This document shows, in pieces, positions 24,495 through 32,589 of a stretch of 43,677 nucleotides of DNA. The translations under genes were made by a program, and so were the position numbers. The stretch is from Alphaproteobacteria bacterium UBA2784. Its GTDB lineage: Bacteria > Pseudomonadota > Alphaproteobacteria > Micropepsales > Micropepsaceae. Positions within the stretch are counted from its first letter, which is position 1. Every line of letters starts with the position of its first letter. Location of the stretch: positions 1 through 43,677 of the forward strand of contig DEIC01000045.1 in assembly GCA_002352285.1 (NCBI GenBank), in the 5' to 3' direction. The notes below the pieces were generated by a model. The model saw nothing but the letters and a program-made list of their open reading frames with translations. It had not been told where the DNA came from and did not search any database.

Positions 24495-26341
24495 ACGCGC
24501 CATCCCTTCCGCCCTTCCGCCCCCTGCGCATGGTTGAGCCGCGCGTTTCGGTGACGCGCCGCGCCAATGGCGAGATCATTCTTGAAAATCCCTACCGGCT
24601 GCTGCCGGTGCCCGCCAATGTGATTGAGCCCTTCCGCATCTGGGCGGCAGCGGCGCCTGATCGCGTGTGGCTGGCCGAGCGGCCATCGCCCGGCGCGCCC
24701 TGGCGGATCTGCACCTATGCCGAGGCGCTTGATGCAATTGCGCGCATTGCGTCGGGGCTTCTGGCGCTATCGGGTGGAGCGCCCAAGCCGCTGATGATCC
24801 TCTCCGGCAATTCCATCAACCATGCCCTGTTGAGTTACGGCGCCATTCTTGCGGGTATGCCGGTTGCACCGCTCAGCCGCGCCTACAGCCTGATGTCGAG
24901 TGACTTTGCGCGGCTCGATCATTGTGCGGAACTCGTCGAGCCTGGCTTTGTGTTTGCCGATGATGGTGTGCTTTTTGAGAAGGCGCTGAAGCGTGTGGCG
25001 GCGCGCGGCGCACGTATCATCCACGAAAAGCGCGCGGCGCCGGGCGCTGACTCCATCGCGTTTGCCCAACTTTTGACGCATGCGCCGGATGCGGCGGAGG
25101 GCGCCTATGCGCGCCTGTCGCATGACAGCGTGGCGAAGTTTCTTTTCACTTCCGGCTCAACCGGTATGCCGAAGGCCGTCATCAACACGCATCGCATGAT
25201 GTGCACGAACGCGGTGATGGCGCGCAGCCTTCTGGCCGACCCGGAGGGCGAGGAGCCGTCGGTGTCGCTGTCATGGCTGCCGTGGAACCATACGTTTGGC
25301 GGCAATGCCGTGCTGAACGGCATGACGACATCGGGTGGCACGCTTTATCTGGATGGCGGCCTGCCGCAGCCCGGATTGTTTGACGAGACGCTGCGCAATC
25401 TTGCGGAAATCTCGCCCACCTCCTACTCGAACGTGCCAGCGGCTTACGCGATGCTGATCCCGGCGCTGGAGCGTGACGATGCGCTGGCCGCAACCTTTTT
25501 CAGGAAGCTGCGCGGCCTTGCCTATGGCGGTGCGGCGTTGAGCCAGGATCTCTATGACCGCATCCAGAAAGTCGCCATCCGCCATTGCGGTGAGCGGCTT
25601 TCGTTCAGCTCGGGCTATGGTGCGACAGAAACCGGCCCGACCATCATGAATGTGCATTGGCCGACTGCGCGCATGGGACTGCTTGGCCTGCCGCTGCCGG
25701 GCGTTGCGATCAAACTCGTGCCGCAGGGCGGCAAGATGGAAGTACGCGCCAAGGGTGATTGCATCACGCCGGGCTATCACAAGCGGCCCGACCTTTCGGC
25801 CAAGGCATTTGATGACGAGGGCTTTTACAGTCTGGGTGATGCCGCGAAGTTCGTTGACCCGGATGATCCAGCGCAGGGCCTCGTCTTTGACGGGCGCGTG
25901 GCCGAAGACTTCAAACTTGAGACCGGCACATGGGTCAATGCGGGGCGGCTGCGTGTGCAAGCGATCGAGGCAGCGGGCGGGCTGTTGCAGGATGCGCTGG
26001 TCGCGGGGCTCGACCGGGCCTATGCAGCGATTCTGGGCTGGCCCAATCTGGCGGCCTGCCGGGCAGCCACAGGCAATGACAGGCTCAGCTTTGATGAGGT
26101 TGTGACGCATCCCCAGATTCTGTCGCGGATTGCGGCGGGGCTGACTGCGCACAACAAGGTAAACCCCGGCTCCAGCACACAAATCAGGCGGGCGCTTTTG
26201 ATGGTTGAGCCGCCCAGCCTTGATGCGGGTGAGATCACTGACAAAGGCTATGTCAACCAGAGCCTGTCACTTGCGCGGCGCAAGGCACTGGTTGAAAAGC
26301 TTTATACCGACCCGCCGGGGAACGACGTGATCGCGGTCTGA
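24491..26341 (+). CDS. fcs: Feruloyl-CoA synthase (AMP-dependent acyl-CoA ligase)
   Basis: 616 residues. ANL-superfamily enzyme that would activate a phenylpropenoic acid such as ferulate to its CoA thioester through an acyl-AMP. The P-loop FLFTSGSTGMPKA lies at 217-229, the adenine motif YGATETGP near 378, YSLGDAAKF and the hinge region about 50 residues later, and the catalytic lysine K585 in EITDKGYVNQ. Length and the stretches SWLPWNHTFGGNAVLNGM and NVPAAYAMLIPALERD fit the feruloyl-CoA synthase branch. Its start overlaps the stop of the reductase gene by four bases. No enoyl-CoA hydratase/aldolase or vanillin dehydrogenase is seen next to it, so the true acid may differ. Confidence 0.87.
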   Translation: MNAPSLPPFRPLRMVEPRVSVTRRANGEIILENPYRLLPVPANVIEPFRIWAAAAPDRVWLAERPSPGAPWRICTYAEALDAIARIASGLLALSGGAPKPLMILSGNSINHALLSYGAILAGMPVAPLSRAYSLMSSDFARLDHCAELVEPGFVFADDGVLFEKALKRVAARGARIIHEKRAAPGADSIAFAQLLTHAPDAAEGAYARLSHDSVAKFLFTSGSTGMPKAVINTHRMMCTNAVMARSLLADPEGEEPSVSLSWLPWNHTFGGNAVLNGMTTSGGTLYLDGGLPQPGLFDETLRNLAEISPTSYSNVPAAYAMLIPALERDDALAATFFRKLRGLAYGGAALSQDLYDRIQKVAIRHCGERLSFSSGYGATETGPTIMNVHWPTARMGLLGLPLPGVAIKLVPQGGKMEVRAKGDCITPGYHKRPDLSAKAFDDEGFYSLGDAAKFVDPDDPAQGLVFDGRVAEDFKLETGTWVNAGRLRVQAIEAAGGLLQDALVAGLDRAYAAILGWPNLAACRAATGNDRLSFDEVVTHPQILSRIAAGLTAHNKVNPGSSTQIRRALLMVEPPSLDAGEITDKGYVNQSLSLARRKALVEKLYTDPPGNDVIAV

Positions 26342-26361
26342 CACGTCCCCAACAGGATGCC

Positions 26362-27039
26362 TTGCCCGTGCTTGACTGGATCTGGCTTTTCGTCAGTGGC
26401 TTTTTCATCGGACTGGTGGCGGCGGCGCCTATCGGGCCGGTGAACCTCATCTGCATCCGGCGCACGCTGCAATATGGACCCATCAACGGGTTTCTGACCG
26501 GGCTGGGCGCCGCCGTGGGCGATGGCGTGTTCGCCGTGATCGCCGCCTTTGGCCTGACGGCAGCAAGTCAGCTGATCGAGGGCAACCTCCTCTTTATTGA
26601 GCTGTTTGGCGGTCTCATTCTGCTTGGCTATTCGATCAAGACATTGATGTCAGACGTGACACTGCCCGAGCCGATCCATCTGAAAAGCCGTGAGCAGAAT
26701 GTGGCGCGCGCGGCGGGGGCAGGCCTCCTCAAACCGATGGCGGCAGCCTTTGCACTGACCGTCACCAATCCGGCGACGATGTTTGGCTTTGCGGCGCTCT
26801 TTGCCGGGCTTGGCAGTTTCAGCCAGGGTGCCGCCTCCTATGGTCAGGCGGTCACCGTCGTGACAGCGGTCATCGCCGGTTCGGCTGCGTGGTGGTTTTT
26901 CGTGACAGCGTTTACCAGCCTGTTCCACCACCAGATCGGCGAGCGCGGCATGCGCATCATCAACAAGGTCACCGGTTTCGTGATCGGTGCATTCGGCCTT
27001 TCCGTTCTTGGCAATCTTGTCTGGAGCCGTCTCCTATGA
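26362..27039 (+). CDS. LysE family translocator
   Basis: 225 residues from TTG 26362; AGGA lies four to five bases before it, while GTG 26368 would be ten bases away. Six hydrophobic segments with the LysE/RhtB signature APIGPVNLICIRRTL in the first, LELFGG-type region LFGGLILLGYSIKTL, and TNPATMFGFAALFAGLG in the fourth. Members export amino acids or other small metabolites across the inner membrane. Set between an acyl-CoA ligase and a ThDP enzyme, it may export a pathway product or an amino acid by-product, which is a guess. Twenty bases after the fcs stop; its own stop overlaps the next start (ATGA). Confidence 0.87.
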   Translation: MPVLDWIWLFVSGFFIGLVAAAPIGPVNLICIRRTLQYGPINGFLTGLGAAVGDGVFAVIAAFGLTAASQLIEGNLLFIELFGGLILLGYSIKTLMSDVTLPEPIHLKSREQNVARAAGAGLLKPMAAAFALTVTNPATMFGFAALFAGLGSFSQGAASYGQAVTVVTAVIAGSAAWWFFVTAFTSLFHHQIGERGMRIINKVTGFVIGAFGLSVLGNLVWSRLL

Positions 27040-28613
27040 GCAGCGATGCAATGCGCCCGACCGGGGCTGAAAGCCTGATTGCCACGCTTGAGGCGTCAGG
27101 TGTTGAAGTCTGCTTCACCAATCCCGGCACATCGGAAATGCATGCCGTTGCCGCGATCGGCCGGGCGCAGAAGATGCGCTCCATCCTTGCGCTCTTTGAA
27201 GGTGTGGCGACCGCGGCGGCTGACGGCTATGGCCGCATGGCGGAAAAGCCCGCCTCGACGCTCCTTCATCTGGGGCCGGGGCTCGCGAACGGACTTGCCA
27301 ATCTGCACAATGCGCGGCGCGCTGCGACGCCCATCGTGAACATCGTTGGCGATCATGCGGTCTCGCATCGCGATCTTGATGCGCCGCTCGCCTCAGACGT
27401 TGCGGGTTTTGCGGCGCCGGTTTCCAAATGGATCAAGTCGGCAGACCGGGTTGAGGATGTTGGCGCCGCCGCCGCAGAATCCGTTGCCGCTGCCATGGGT
27501 GCACCACAGGGCATTGCAACACTCATCCTTCCCGCGAATACAGCCTGGGAGCATCTGCCAGAGGGTGTGAAGCTGGCTGCGCCTCCTGTGCGGGTGGCTG
27601 TGCCGCCCGCGCCGGATGCGCGGATGATCCGCGATGTGGCGGCAGCGCTCAAATCCGCGCAGAAGGCGGTGATCCTGATTGCGGGCAAGGCGTTGCTTGA
27701 GCCCGGGCTGCAGGCGGCTGCGCGCATTGCGGCGGCAACCGGCGCCCGCATCGTGACCGACACATTCGTATCGCGCCAGACGCGCGGGGCCGGTGTTCCG
27801 GCCATCGGGCGCATCCCCTATTTCCCCGAGATGATCGTCGATGATCTCAAGGGCACAGACCTTCTGGTGCTGGCAGGCACGAAGGCGCCGGTTGCGTTCT
27901 TCGCCTATCCCGGCCGGCCCGGTGCGCTGACGCCCGAGGGCGCGAAGGTTCTTTCCGTCGCTGCGCCTTCAACCGATGCGGCGGCCGCGCTTGCAGCGCT
28001 GGCGGATGAGCTGGGCGCCAAAGGCCCCGCGCCATTGACACAATTGAAGCGCATGGAGCGGCCACAGCCCGGTGCGCTCAATGCCACCAATGCAGGCGCG
28101 GTGATTGCGCATCATCTGCCGGAAGACGCGATTGTGGTCGATGAGGGCGCGACATCCAGCGGCGCGGCCTTCGGCATGAGCGGCACAGGCCCGCGCCATG
28201 ACTGGCTTTATCTGACGGGCGGCTCGATCGGCATGGGCCTGCCGCTGGCGCTGGGCGCAGCAATTGCCTGTCCCGGCCGCAAGACCGTGTGCCTGCATGG
28301 CGATGGCGGCGCGATGTACACAATCCAGGCGCTGTGGACGATGGCGCGCGAAAAGACGGATGTGGTCACGGTCATTTTCGCCAACCGCTCTTATGCGATC
28401 CTCAAGATCGAGTTGATGCGCACGGGCGTGCAGAATGCGGGGCCGCAGGCGCTGTCGCTGTTCGACCTTGCGAACCCTGAAATCTCGTTTGCTGGTCTTG
28501 CCCGTTCGATGGGCGTGGAAGGCATCCGTGCCGAGACGGTGGAAGAGTTTGAAGCTGCGTTCTCGTCTGCGATGAAACGCAAGGGTCCGGTGCTGATTGA
28601 GGCGGTGATTTGA
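27036..28613 (+). CDS. ThDP-dependent enzyme, acetolactate synthase large-subunit homologue
   Basis: 525 residues from ATG 27036 (ATGA overlap with lysE). The three-domain layout of pyruvate-oxidase-like enzymes is present. VCFTNPGTSEMHAVAAI opens the PYR domain, E55 in ALFEGVATAAADGYGRMA is the catalytic Glu for the ThDP ring, and HGDGGAMYTIQALWTM to ANRSY is the GDG-N metal/diphosphate motif. This branch, often annotated as acetolactate synthase large subunit, is near benzoylformate decarboxylase; no small regulatory subunit is encoded here, so a 2-keto-acid decarboxylase or lyase is as likely as branched-chain amino acid synthesis. Last gene of the four-gene unit; a palindromic element follows the stop. 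Confidence 0.87.
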   Translation: MSSDAMRPTGAESLIATLEASGVEVCFTNPGTSEMHAVAAIGRAQKMRSILALFEGVATAAADGYGRMAEKPASTLLHLGPGLANGLANLHNARRAATPIVNIVGDHAVSHRDLDAPLASDVAGFAAPVSKWIKSADRVEDVGAAAAESVAAAMGAPQGIATLILPANTAWEHLPEGVKLAAPPVRVAVPPAPDARMIRDVAAALKSAQKAVILIAGKALLEPGLQAAARIAAATGARIVTDTFVSRQTRGAGVPAIGRIPYFPEMIVDDLKGTDLLVLAGTKAPVAFFAYPGRPGALTPEGAKVLSVAAPSTDAAAALAALADELGAKGPAPLTQLKRMERPQPGALNATNAGAVIAHHLPEDAIVVDEGATSSGAAFGMSGTGPRHDWLYLTGGSIGMGLPLALGAAIACPGRKTVCLHGDGGAMYTIQALWTMAREKTDVVTVIFANRSYAILKIELMRTGVQNAGPQALSLFDLANPEISFAGLARSMGVEGIRAETVEEFEAAFSSAMKRKGPVLIEAVI

Positions 28614-28644
28614 GCCTGCGGTGAAACGCAAGGCGAGATTTTAT

Positions 28645-28758
28645 CCTCTCCCCTTGGGGAGAGGACGCGAGCTCTTGCGAGCGGGTGAGGGGGAGTTTTG
28701 ATGTGGCCCCCTCACGGAATTTGCGAAGGCAAATTCCTGCTCTCCCCGAGGGGAGAGC
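28645..28758. repeat. Modular palindromic intergenic element, copy 2 (type B, complete)
   Basis: Stem 1: CCTCTCCCC / GGGGAGAGG with a two-base loop (28645-28664). An imperfect GAGC/GC-rich part follows. Stem 3: GTGAGGGGG (28685-28693) with CCCCCTCAC (28707-28715). Stem 4: GGAATTTGC / GCAAATTCC (28716-28737). Stem 5: GCTCTCCCC / GGGGAGAGC (28739-28758). The order of modules equals that of the type A copies, with different bases. It lies between the convergent ThDP-enzyme gene and the small gene at 28780. Confidence 0.85.
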
Positions 28759-28779
28759 TGAAGCAAACAGACGCTCTCC

Positions 28780-29034
28780 TCACCCCTCCGGCGTGAACTC
28801 GCCTGCGCGGATGCGGGCGGGCAGGCCATCGGCAAAGGCGGCTACCGGCTCCACGCCATAAAGGTCCACAAGTTCGGTCAGCGCGGCAAAAATTGCGGCC
28901 GATGCAAGCGCCTCTGACGGCACGCCATCGCGCAAGGCAGCGTCCCACATGTCGAGCACGCGCGCGAGCGCCTTGCGCTTGCCGTCGGCAATGGCGCCGT
29001 CCGAGAGCGGGCCTTCTGTGGATGATTTGGCCAT
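28780..29034 (-). CDS. Small alphaproteobacterial hypothetical protein
   Basis: 84 residues, with AGGAG nine bases before the ATG. No signal or membrane segment. Two predicted helices dominate: ADGKRKALARVLDMWDAALRDG and SEALASAAIFAALTELVDLYG, followed by VAAFADGLPARIRAGEFTP. I have the impression of similar short proteins in other alphaproteobacteria but cannot name a family. It is acidic-to-neutral, probably a small helical cytoplasmic protein. It stands alone, divergent from the GspE-like gene and convergent with the ThDP enzyme gene. Confidence 0.6.
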   Translation of the reverse strand: MAKSSTEGPLSDGAIADGKRKALARVLDMWDAALRDGVPSEALASAAIFAALTELVDLYGVEPVAAFADGLPARIRAGEFTPEG

Positions 29035-29379
29035 TCGCGTTAACTCCTGTGGCAGCGCCGCATGCGCCGTTCATCTTCAAGCCCTTCCATTTACCGCTTT
29101 TCTTTACCGCAATCCTCTGTTCAAAATGGCACGGCCTGCCTGTGCATAAGTCTGCCGGGCGGGTGACTTTCCGGCTCATGCATGACAGATGCGCCGGTCT
29201 GCCCGTCACGAAGCTGTTGCTTCACTCTGTTCTGAGCGGGCAGGCCACCAAGAGCGCACGGTGCGGGGTTTGCATCGCAGGGGATGCCGTCCCTTGCCGA
29301 TACAGGCCGATGCCGGTTGGCGGGTAGGTGGGGTGACCGGCTGCATTTCCCCCAAGGCGGCCGGAAGGAGTTGGGTCAC
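29035..29379 (+). other. 345-base gap with structured leader before the GspE-like gene
   Basis: No gene is supported here. Near its right end are short hairpins: GGGA-TGCCG-TCCC (29281-29293), and a perfect six-base stem GCCGGT (29312-29317) / ACCGGC (29336-29341) around a G-rich 18-base loop. AAGGAG at 29365-29370 is the ribosome site of the next gene. The GGGTAGGTGGGG loop recalls the 3' part of c-di-GMP-I riboswitches, but the conserved 5' parts are missing. The left part should hold promoters for both divergent genes; none is clear. Confidence 0.35.
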
Positions 29380-31149
29380 ATGTTCCTGTCGAGTGTGCGT
29401 GCACCCGCGCGAGCCGTTGATGGCAGCGCTGGCGATGGCGAGCTTGCCGCTGGTCCCTTCCTCTCGCCCAAAAAGGGCATGCGGATCGGCGAGCGGCTTT
29501 TGTCCCTGGGTCTTCTGGGAGAAGAGCACTTGGCCAAGGCGCTCGACGAAAAGCGGCGCAATCCGCACAAGCGGCTCGGCCGCATCCTGATCGAACAGGG
29601 CGTGCTTTCGGAGGCAAGCCTGCAGGGCGTCTTCGGACAGGCGATCTCGCAGGCGCGCTCGGTGCTCATTGATCCCGCAGCAGTGCGCATCCTGCCGCGC
29701 GATGTGGCCGCCAATCATCAGGCGCTGCCGATTTCCACGGGCGATGGCGCGGCCATCGTGGCGGTCAGCGCCGCATGCGACAGCACGACCATTGAACAGT
29801 TGAAGCCATTCTTTCCCGCAGGGCTGCGCATCGAGCCGCGCGTCTGGCCGCAGGATGAGCTTGGCCACGTGATTGCGGCGGCCCACGAACACCCGCTGGC
29901 ATTTGATGCCGTAATGGCAGAGCTGGATGCACGCGAAGCCGATGGTGATGCAGGCGAGGCGCGCAAGGGCTGGAACGATCCGGCGGTGCGTTTCGTCAAT
30001 GCGGCGATTCTGGAGGCGCTGCGTCTGTCGGCGACGGCACTTCATCTTGAGCCGCGTGGCGAGCGGATCAGCGTTTCCCTCCGCGTAGATGGTGTGCTGG
30101 AAGCGCGTGGATCGATCCCGCGGCGTGAGCTTGCCGCCGTTCTGCTGCGGCTCGAAGCGCTTTCGGATGACGGGCCGGGTTCACGGCGGATGGAAAAGGA
30201 TGCCGCAGGCATTCTGACAGGGCGGCTCGCGGCCTTTCTGGGCGACCGTCATATCGAAGGCCGCATCTTTGGTCTTCCCGCCGCCGAGGGTGAAGCCATC
30301 GTTGTGCGGCTGACCGAGACGACGCGTGTGCCGCTGCCGCTGGAACGGCTCGGCTTTGGCGCGGCAACGCGTGATGCGCTGCGCAGCGCGGTCCGGCGCC
30401 CGCAGGGCCTGACAATTGTTGCAGGCCCGCGCGAAAGCGGCCGCACAGAAACACTCTACGCCCTTTTGGCCGAAGCCCGGCGCGCAGGCGGTGCAGCACT
30501 GACGATTGAAGGCCGCATCTCTCATCGCGTCGCACAGGCGCGCCAGGTGGCGCTCGACAGCGGCGATCAGTTTTCGGCTCCCGCGCTGGTGCGCGCCGGC
30601 ATTGCGCAGGATTGCGACGTCATCCTGATCGACTCGATTGATGACCGCGAGACGGCGCGTGCAGCACTTGATGCCGCCATGGCCGGCATCCGTGTGCTGG
30701 CCGGCATTTCAGCGCCTGACAGCTTTACGGCGCTTGCACGGCTCATGGATCATGGGGCGTCGCCTGCATTGGTTGCGGCCAATGTTCCGGCAATTGCAGC
30801 CCTGCGTCTGGGGCGGCGGCTCTGCACCGTGTGCAAGCGTTCGCAGGCGGCAACACCGCTTATGTGCGAGGCACTGCAAATCGATCCGCAGTCGGGGGCA
30901 ACGCTCAATACGCCCAAGGGCTGCACCTATTGCCGCGACACGGGCTATAAGGGCCGGGTTGCGATTTCAGAGGTGCTGACCATCGACAGTGATCTGGCCG
31001 ATCTGATCGGGCAGGGCGCCACACGCTCGGAAATCGAGGGTTTTGCGGAAGAGGCGGGCTTTGTGCGACTGGCCCGAGACGGAATCGCCCGCACGATGGC
31101 GGGCGAAACCAGCTTCGACGAATTTGTGCGGCTGTTCGGCGGCGCTTAA
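29380..31149 (+). CDS. GspE/PilB-family protein with degraded ATPase motifs
   Basis: 589 residues from ATG 29380 (AAGGAG nine bases before). An N-terminal GspE_N/MshE-like part (about 25-180: IGERLLSLGLLGEEHLAKAL, RLGRILIEQGVLSEASLQGV) is followed by the secretion-ATPase core. The Walker A, normally GPTGSGKT, reads GPRESGRT (349-356), with Arg355 for the essential Lys. The Walker B region, normally VGEIRD, reads IDSIDD (417-422), so its Glu is Ser419; the His box is also lost (ISAPDS). The zinc cysteines survive: 482, 485, 515, 518, ending in YCRDTGYKGRVAISEVL. It is thus probably not an ATPase but may bind a pilus or secretion partner or a nucleotide signal. No other secretion gene is nearby. 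Confidence 0.85.
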   Translation: MFLSSVRAPARAVDGSAGDGELAAGPFLSPKKGMRIGERLLSLGLLGEEHLAKALDEKRRNPHKRLGRILIEQGVLSEASLQGVFGQAISQARSVLIDPAAVRILPRDVAANHQALPISTGDGAAIVAVSAACDSTTIEQLKPFFPAGLRIEPRVWPQDELGHVIAAAHEHPLAFDAVMAELDAREADGDAGEARKGWNDPAVRFVNAAILEALRLSATALHLEPRGERISVSLRVDGVLEARGSIPRRELAAVLLRLEALSDDGPGSRRMEKDAAGILTGRLAAFLGDRHIEGRIFGLPAAEGEAIVVRLTETTRVPLPLERLGFGAATRDALRSAVRRPQGLTIVAGPRESGRTETLYALLAEARRAGGAALTIEGRISHRVAQARQVALDSGDQFSAPALVRAGIAQDCDVILIDSIDDRETARAALDAAMAGIRVLAGISAPDSFTALARLMDHGASPALVAANVPAIAALRLGRRLCTVCKRSQAATPLMCEALQIDPQSGATLNTPKGCTYCRDTGYKGRVAISEVLTIDSDLADLIGQGATRSEIEGFAEEAGFVRLARDGIARTMAGETSFDEFVRLFGGA

Positions 31150-31658
31150 AGCACCTGCAGAAGCTCCAGCTTGAAGATCAGCGTCTGGCGCGGCGGAATG
31201 TCTTCGCCCGCGCCACGCTCGCCATAGGCGAGTTCGTGCGGCAGCACGAGTTCCCACACATCGCCTTCCTTCATCAGCTGCAGGGCTTCGACCCAGCCGG
31301 GGATCAGGCGGTTGACCGGAAACACAGCCGGTTCGTTGCGGGCATAGGAACTGTCGAACACCGTGCAGTCGATCAGCGTGCCCTGATAGTGCGCGCGCAC
31401 GCGGCTGGTGGCAGCGGGCTGTGCGCCCTTGCCGCTGGCCAGCACGCGATAGCGAAGCCCGCTGGCGGTCTTCACGACGCCGGGCTGGGCATCATAGTTC
31501 GAAAGGAACGCGGCGTTGGCGGCGTCAGACAGGGCAGACATGTTCAGCTCTCCGGTGCGTGTTTCTTCGCAGGTAAATGGGGCAAGTTTCTGGGTGCAGG
31601 CCGAAAGGGCGGCTGCGGCGGTAAGGATGGAAGCAGCCTGAATGAGGCGGCGGATCAT
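31146..31658 (-). CDS. FKBP-type peptidyl-prolyl isomerase, lipoprotein
   Basis: 170 residues from ATG 31658, with GGGAA just upstream; a TTG 12 bases earlier is less likely. The N-terminal IRRLIQAASILTAAAALSAC ends in a lipobox, so lipid attachment at C21 and a place at a membrane facing the periplasm are predicted. The C-terminal FKBP domain has VRAHYQGTLIDCTVFDSSY, then PVNRLIPGWVEALQLMKEGD and LPHELAYGERGAGEDIPP, all typical active-site stretches (Y, D, W equivalents kept). It helps fold secreted proteins by turning X-Pro bonds. It converges with the GspE-like gene, and the two stop codons overlap in TTAA. Confidence 0.92.
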   Translation of the reverse strand: MIRRLIQAASILTAAAALSACTQKLAPFTCEETRTGELNMSALSDAANAAFLSNYDAQPGVVKTASGLRYRVLASGKGAQPAATSRVRAHYQGTLIDCTVFDSSYARNEPAVFPVNRLIPGWVEALQLMKEGDVWELVLPHELAYGERGAGEDIPPRQTLIFKLELLQVL

Positions 31659-31746
31659 GGCGTTTCCCAATCATTTCTTGAGAGAAAGGGTGAAATCGGG
31701 CGCTCGTCATGCCACGGGCAGGCCGTGCGCACAACGCAATTTGCGT

Positions 31747-32511
31747 TCAGAAAAGGTCGAGCTGGTCGCCCGCCTTGCCGCCCTTCTTAGCGCCCGCAGC
31801 TTCGGGCGTGGATTTCTTTGCCGGCGCAGGCTGAGCTGCGGGCGTTACCGGCACAATCAGGCCGGGATCATCATTGGCCACCTGATTGACCCGGGTTGAA
31901 ACCCAGTCAAAGTCCAGAAGATCGTCGGGCGCGGGCGCAATGAGAGAGGAAGCCTCCCGGGCACCGAAGCGCTCCACATCCAGCCAGACATCGAATTTTT
32001 CCGGCGGCACGATCACCGGCATGCGGTCATGCACCTGTTGCAGCGTGGCGTTGGCGGATGTGGTGACCAGCGCCATCGACTCGATGATGGTGCCGTCGGG
32101 CGCCTTCCAGATCTCCCACAGTCCGGCGAGCGCAAACAGGCCACCCCTTTTCAGGTGAATATGTGCGGGCTGCTTGGGCCCCTTGCCCATCGCCTTCCAC
32201 TCGTAAAACCCGTCAACCGGCACCAGACAGCGGCGCAGGCGGAAGGCGGTGCGGAAGGATGGTTTGTCGGCTACCGACTCGCCGCGCGCGTTGATCAGCG
32301 GCGCCGAACTTGCCATTTCCTTTGACCAAGCAGGCACCAGGCCCCAGCGCAGCATGACGAGCCTGCGTTCGCCACCCTCCAGCCGCACGGCGGGCACGTC
32401 CTGTGTCGGGGCGACGTTATAGCGCGCAGGCAGGTTGGGCAGCGGGTTCCTGAATCCGAACATCCGCCTGATCGCTTCGGAGGGCGCTGCAATCGTATAG
32501 CGGCCGCACAT
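31747..32511 (-). CDS. yedK: SOS response-associated peptidase (HMCES/YedK) with C-terminal clamp-type motif
   Basis: 254 residues from ATG 32511, which places C2 at the N-terminus after Met removal, as the family needs. This SRAP domain forms a thiazolidine link to abasic sites in single-stranded DNA and so shields them. The catalytic residues are all present: C2, N74 (INARGES), E104 (GFYEWK) and H161 (VHDRMPVIV). After about residue 222 comes a Pro/Ala/Lys-rich linker, and the last five residues are QLDLF, the consensus of the bacterial beta-clamp binding pentapeptide. The protein may therefore dock on the replication clamp. Divergent from the NUDIX gene across 78 bases. Confidence 0.92.
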   Translation of the reverse strand: MCGRYTIAAPSEAIRRMFGFRNPLPNLPARYNVAPTQDVPAVRLEGGERRLVMLRWGLVPAWSKEMASSAPLINARGESVADKPSFRTAFRLRRCLVPVDGFYEWKAMGKGPKQPAHIHLKRGGLFALAGLWEIWKAPDGTIIESMALVTTSANATLQQVHDRMPVIVPPEKFDVWLDVERFGAREASSLIAPAPDDLLDFDWVSTRVNQVANDDPGLIVPVTPAAQPAPAKKSTPEAAGAKKGGKAGDQLDLF

Positions 32512-32589
32512 GGCGCTTCCGGTCCCTGATTTCCCTTGCCCGCAAGCCCATCCTGCGCCATCTGGCGCAACAGCGATACGGGGACAAAA

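Noticed and set aside
25271..26182. Open frame of 303 codons on the minus strand.
   Set aside because: Antisense to the feruloyl-CoA synthase gene; no recognisable domain.
29281..29345. c-di-GMP-I (GEMM) riboswitch before the GspE-like gene.
   Set aside because: Only the GGGTAGGTGGGG part resembles the 3' end; the conserved GGCAAACC, GAAA loop and GGGACGCAAAGCC blocks are absent, so it is kept only as a structured leader.
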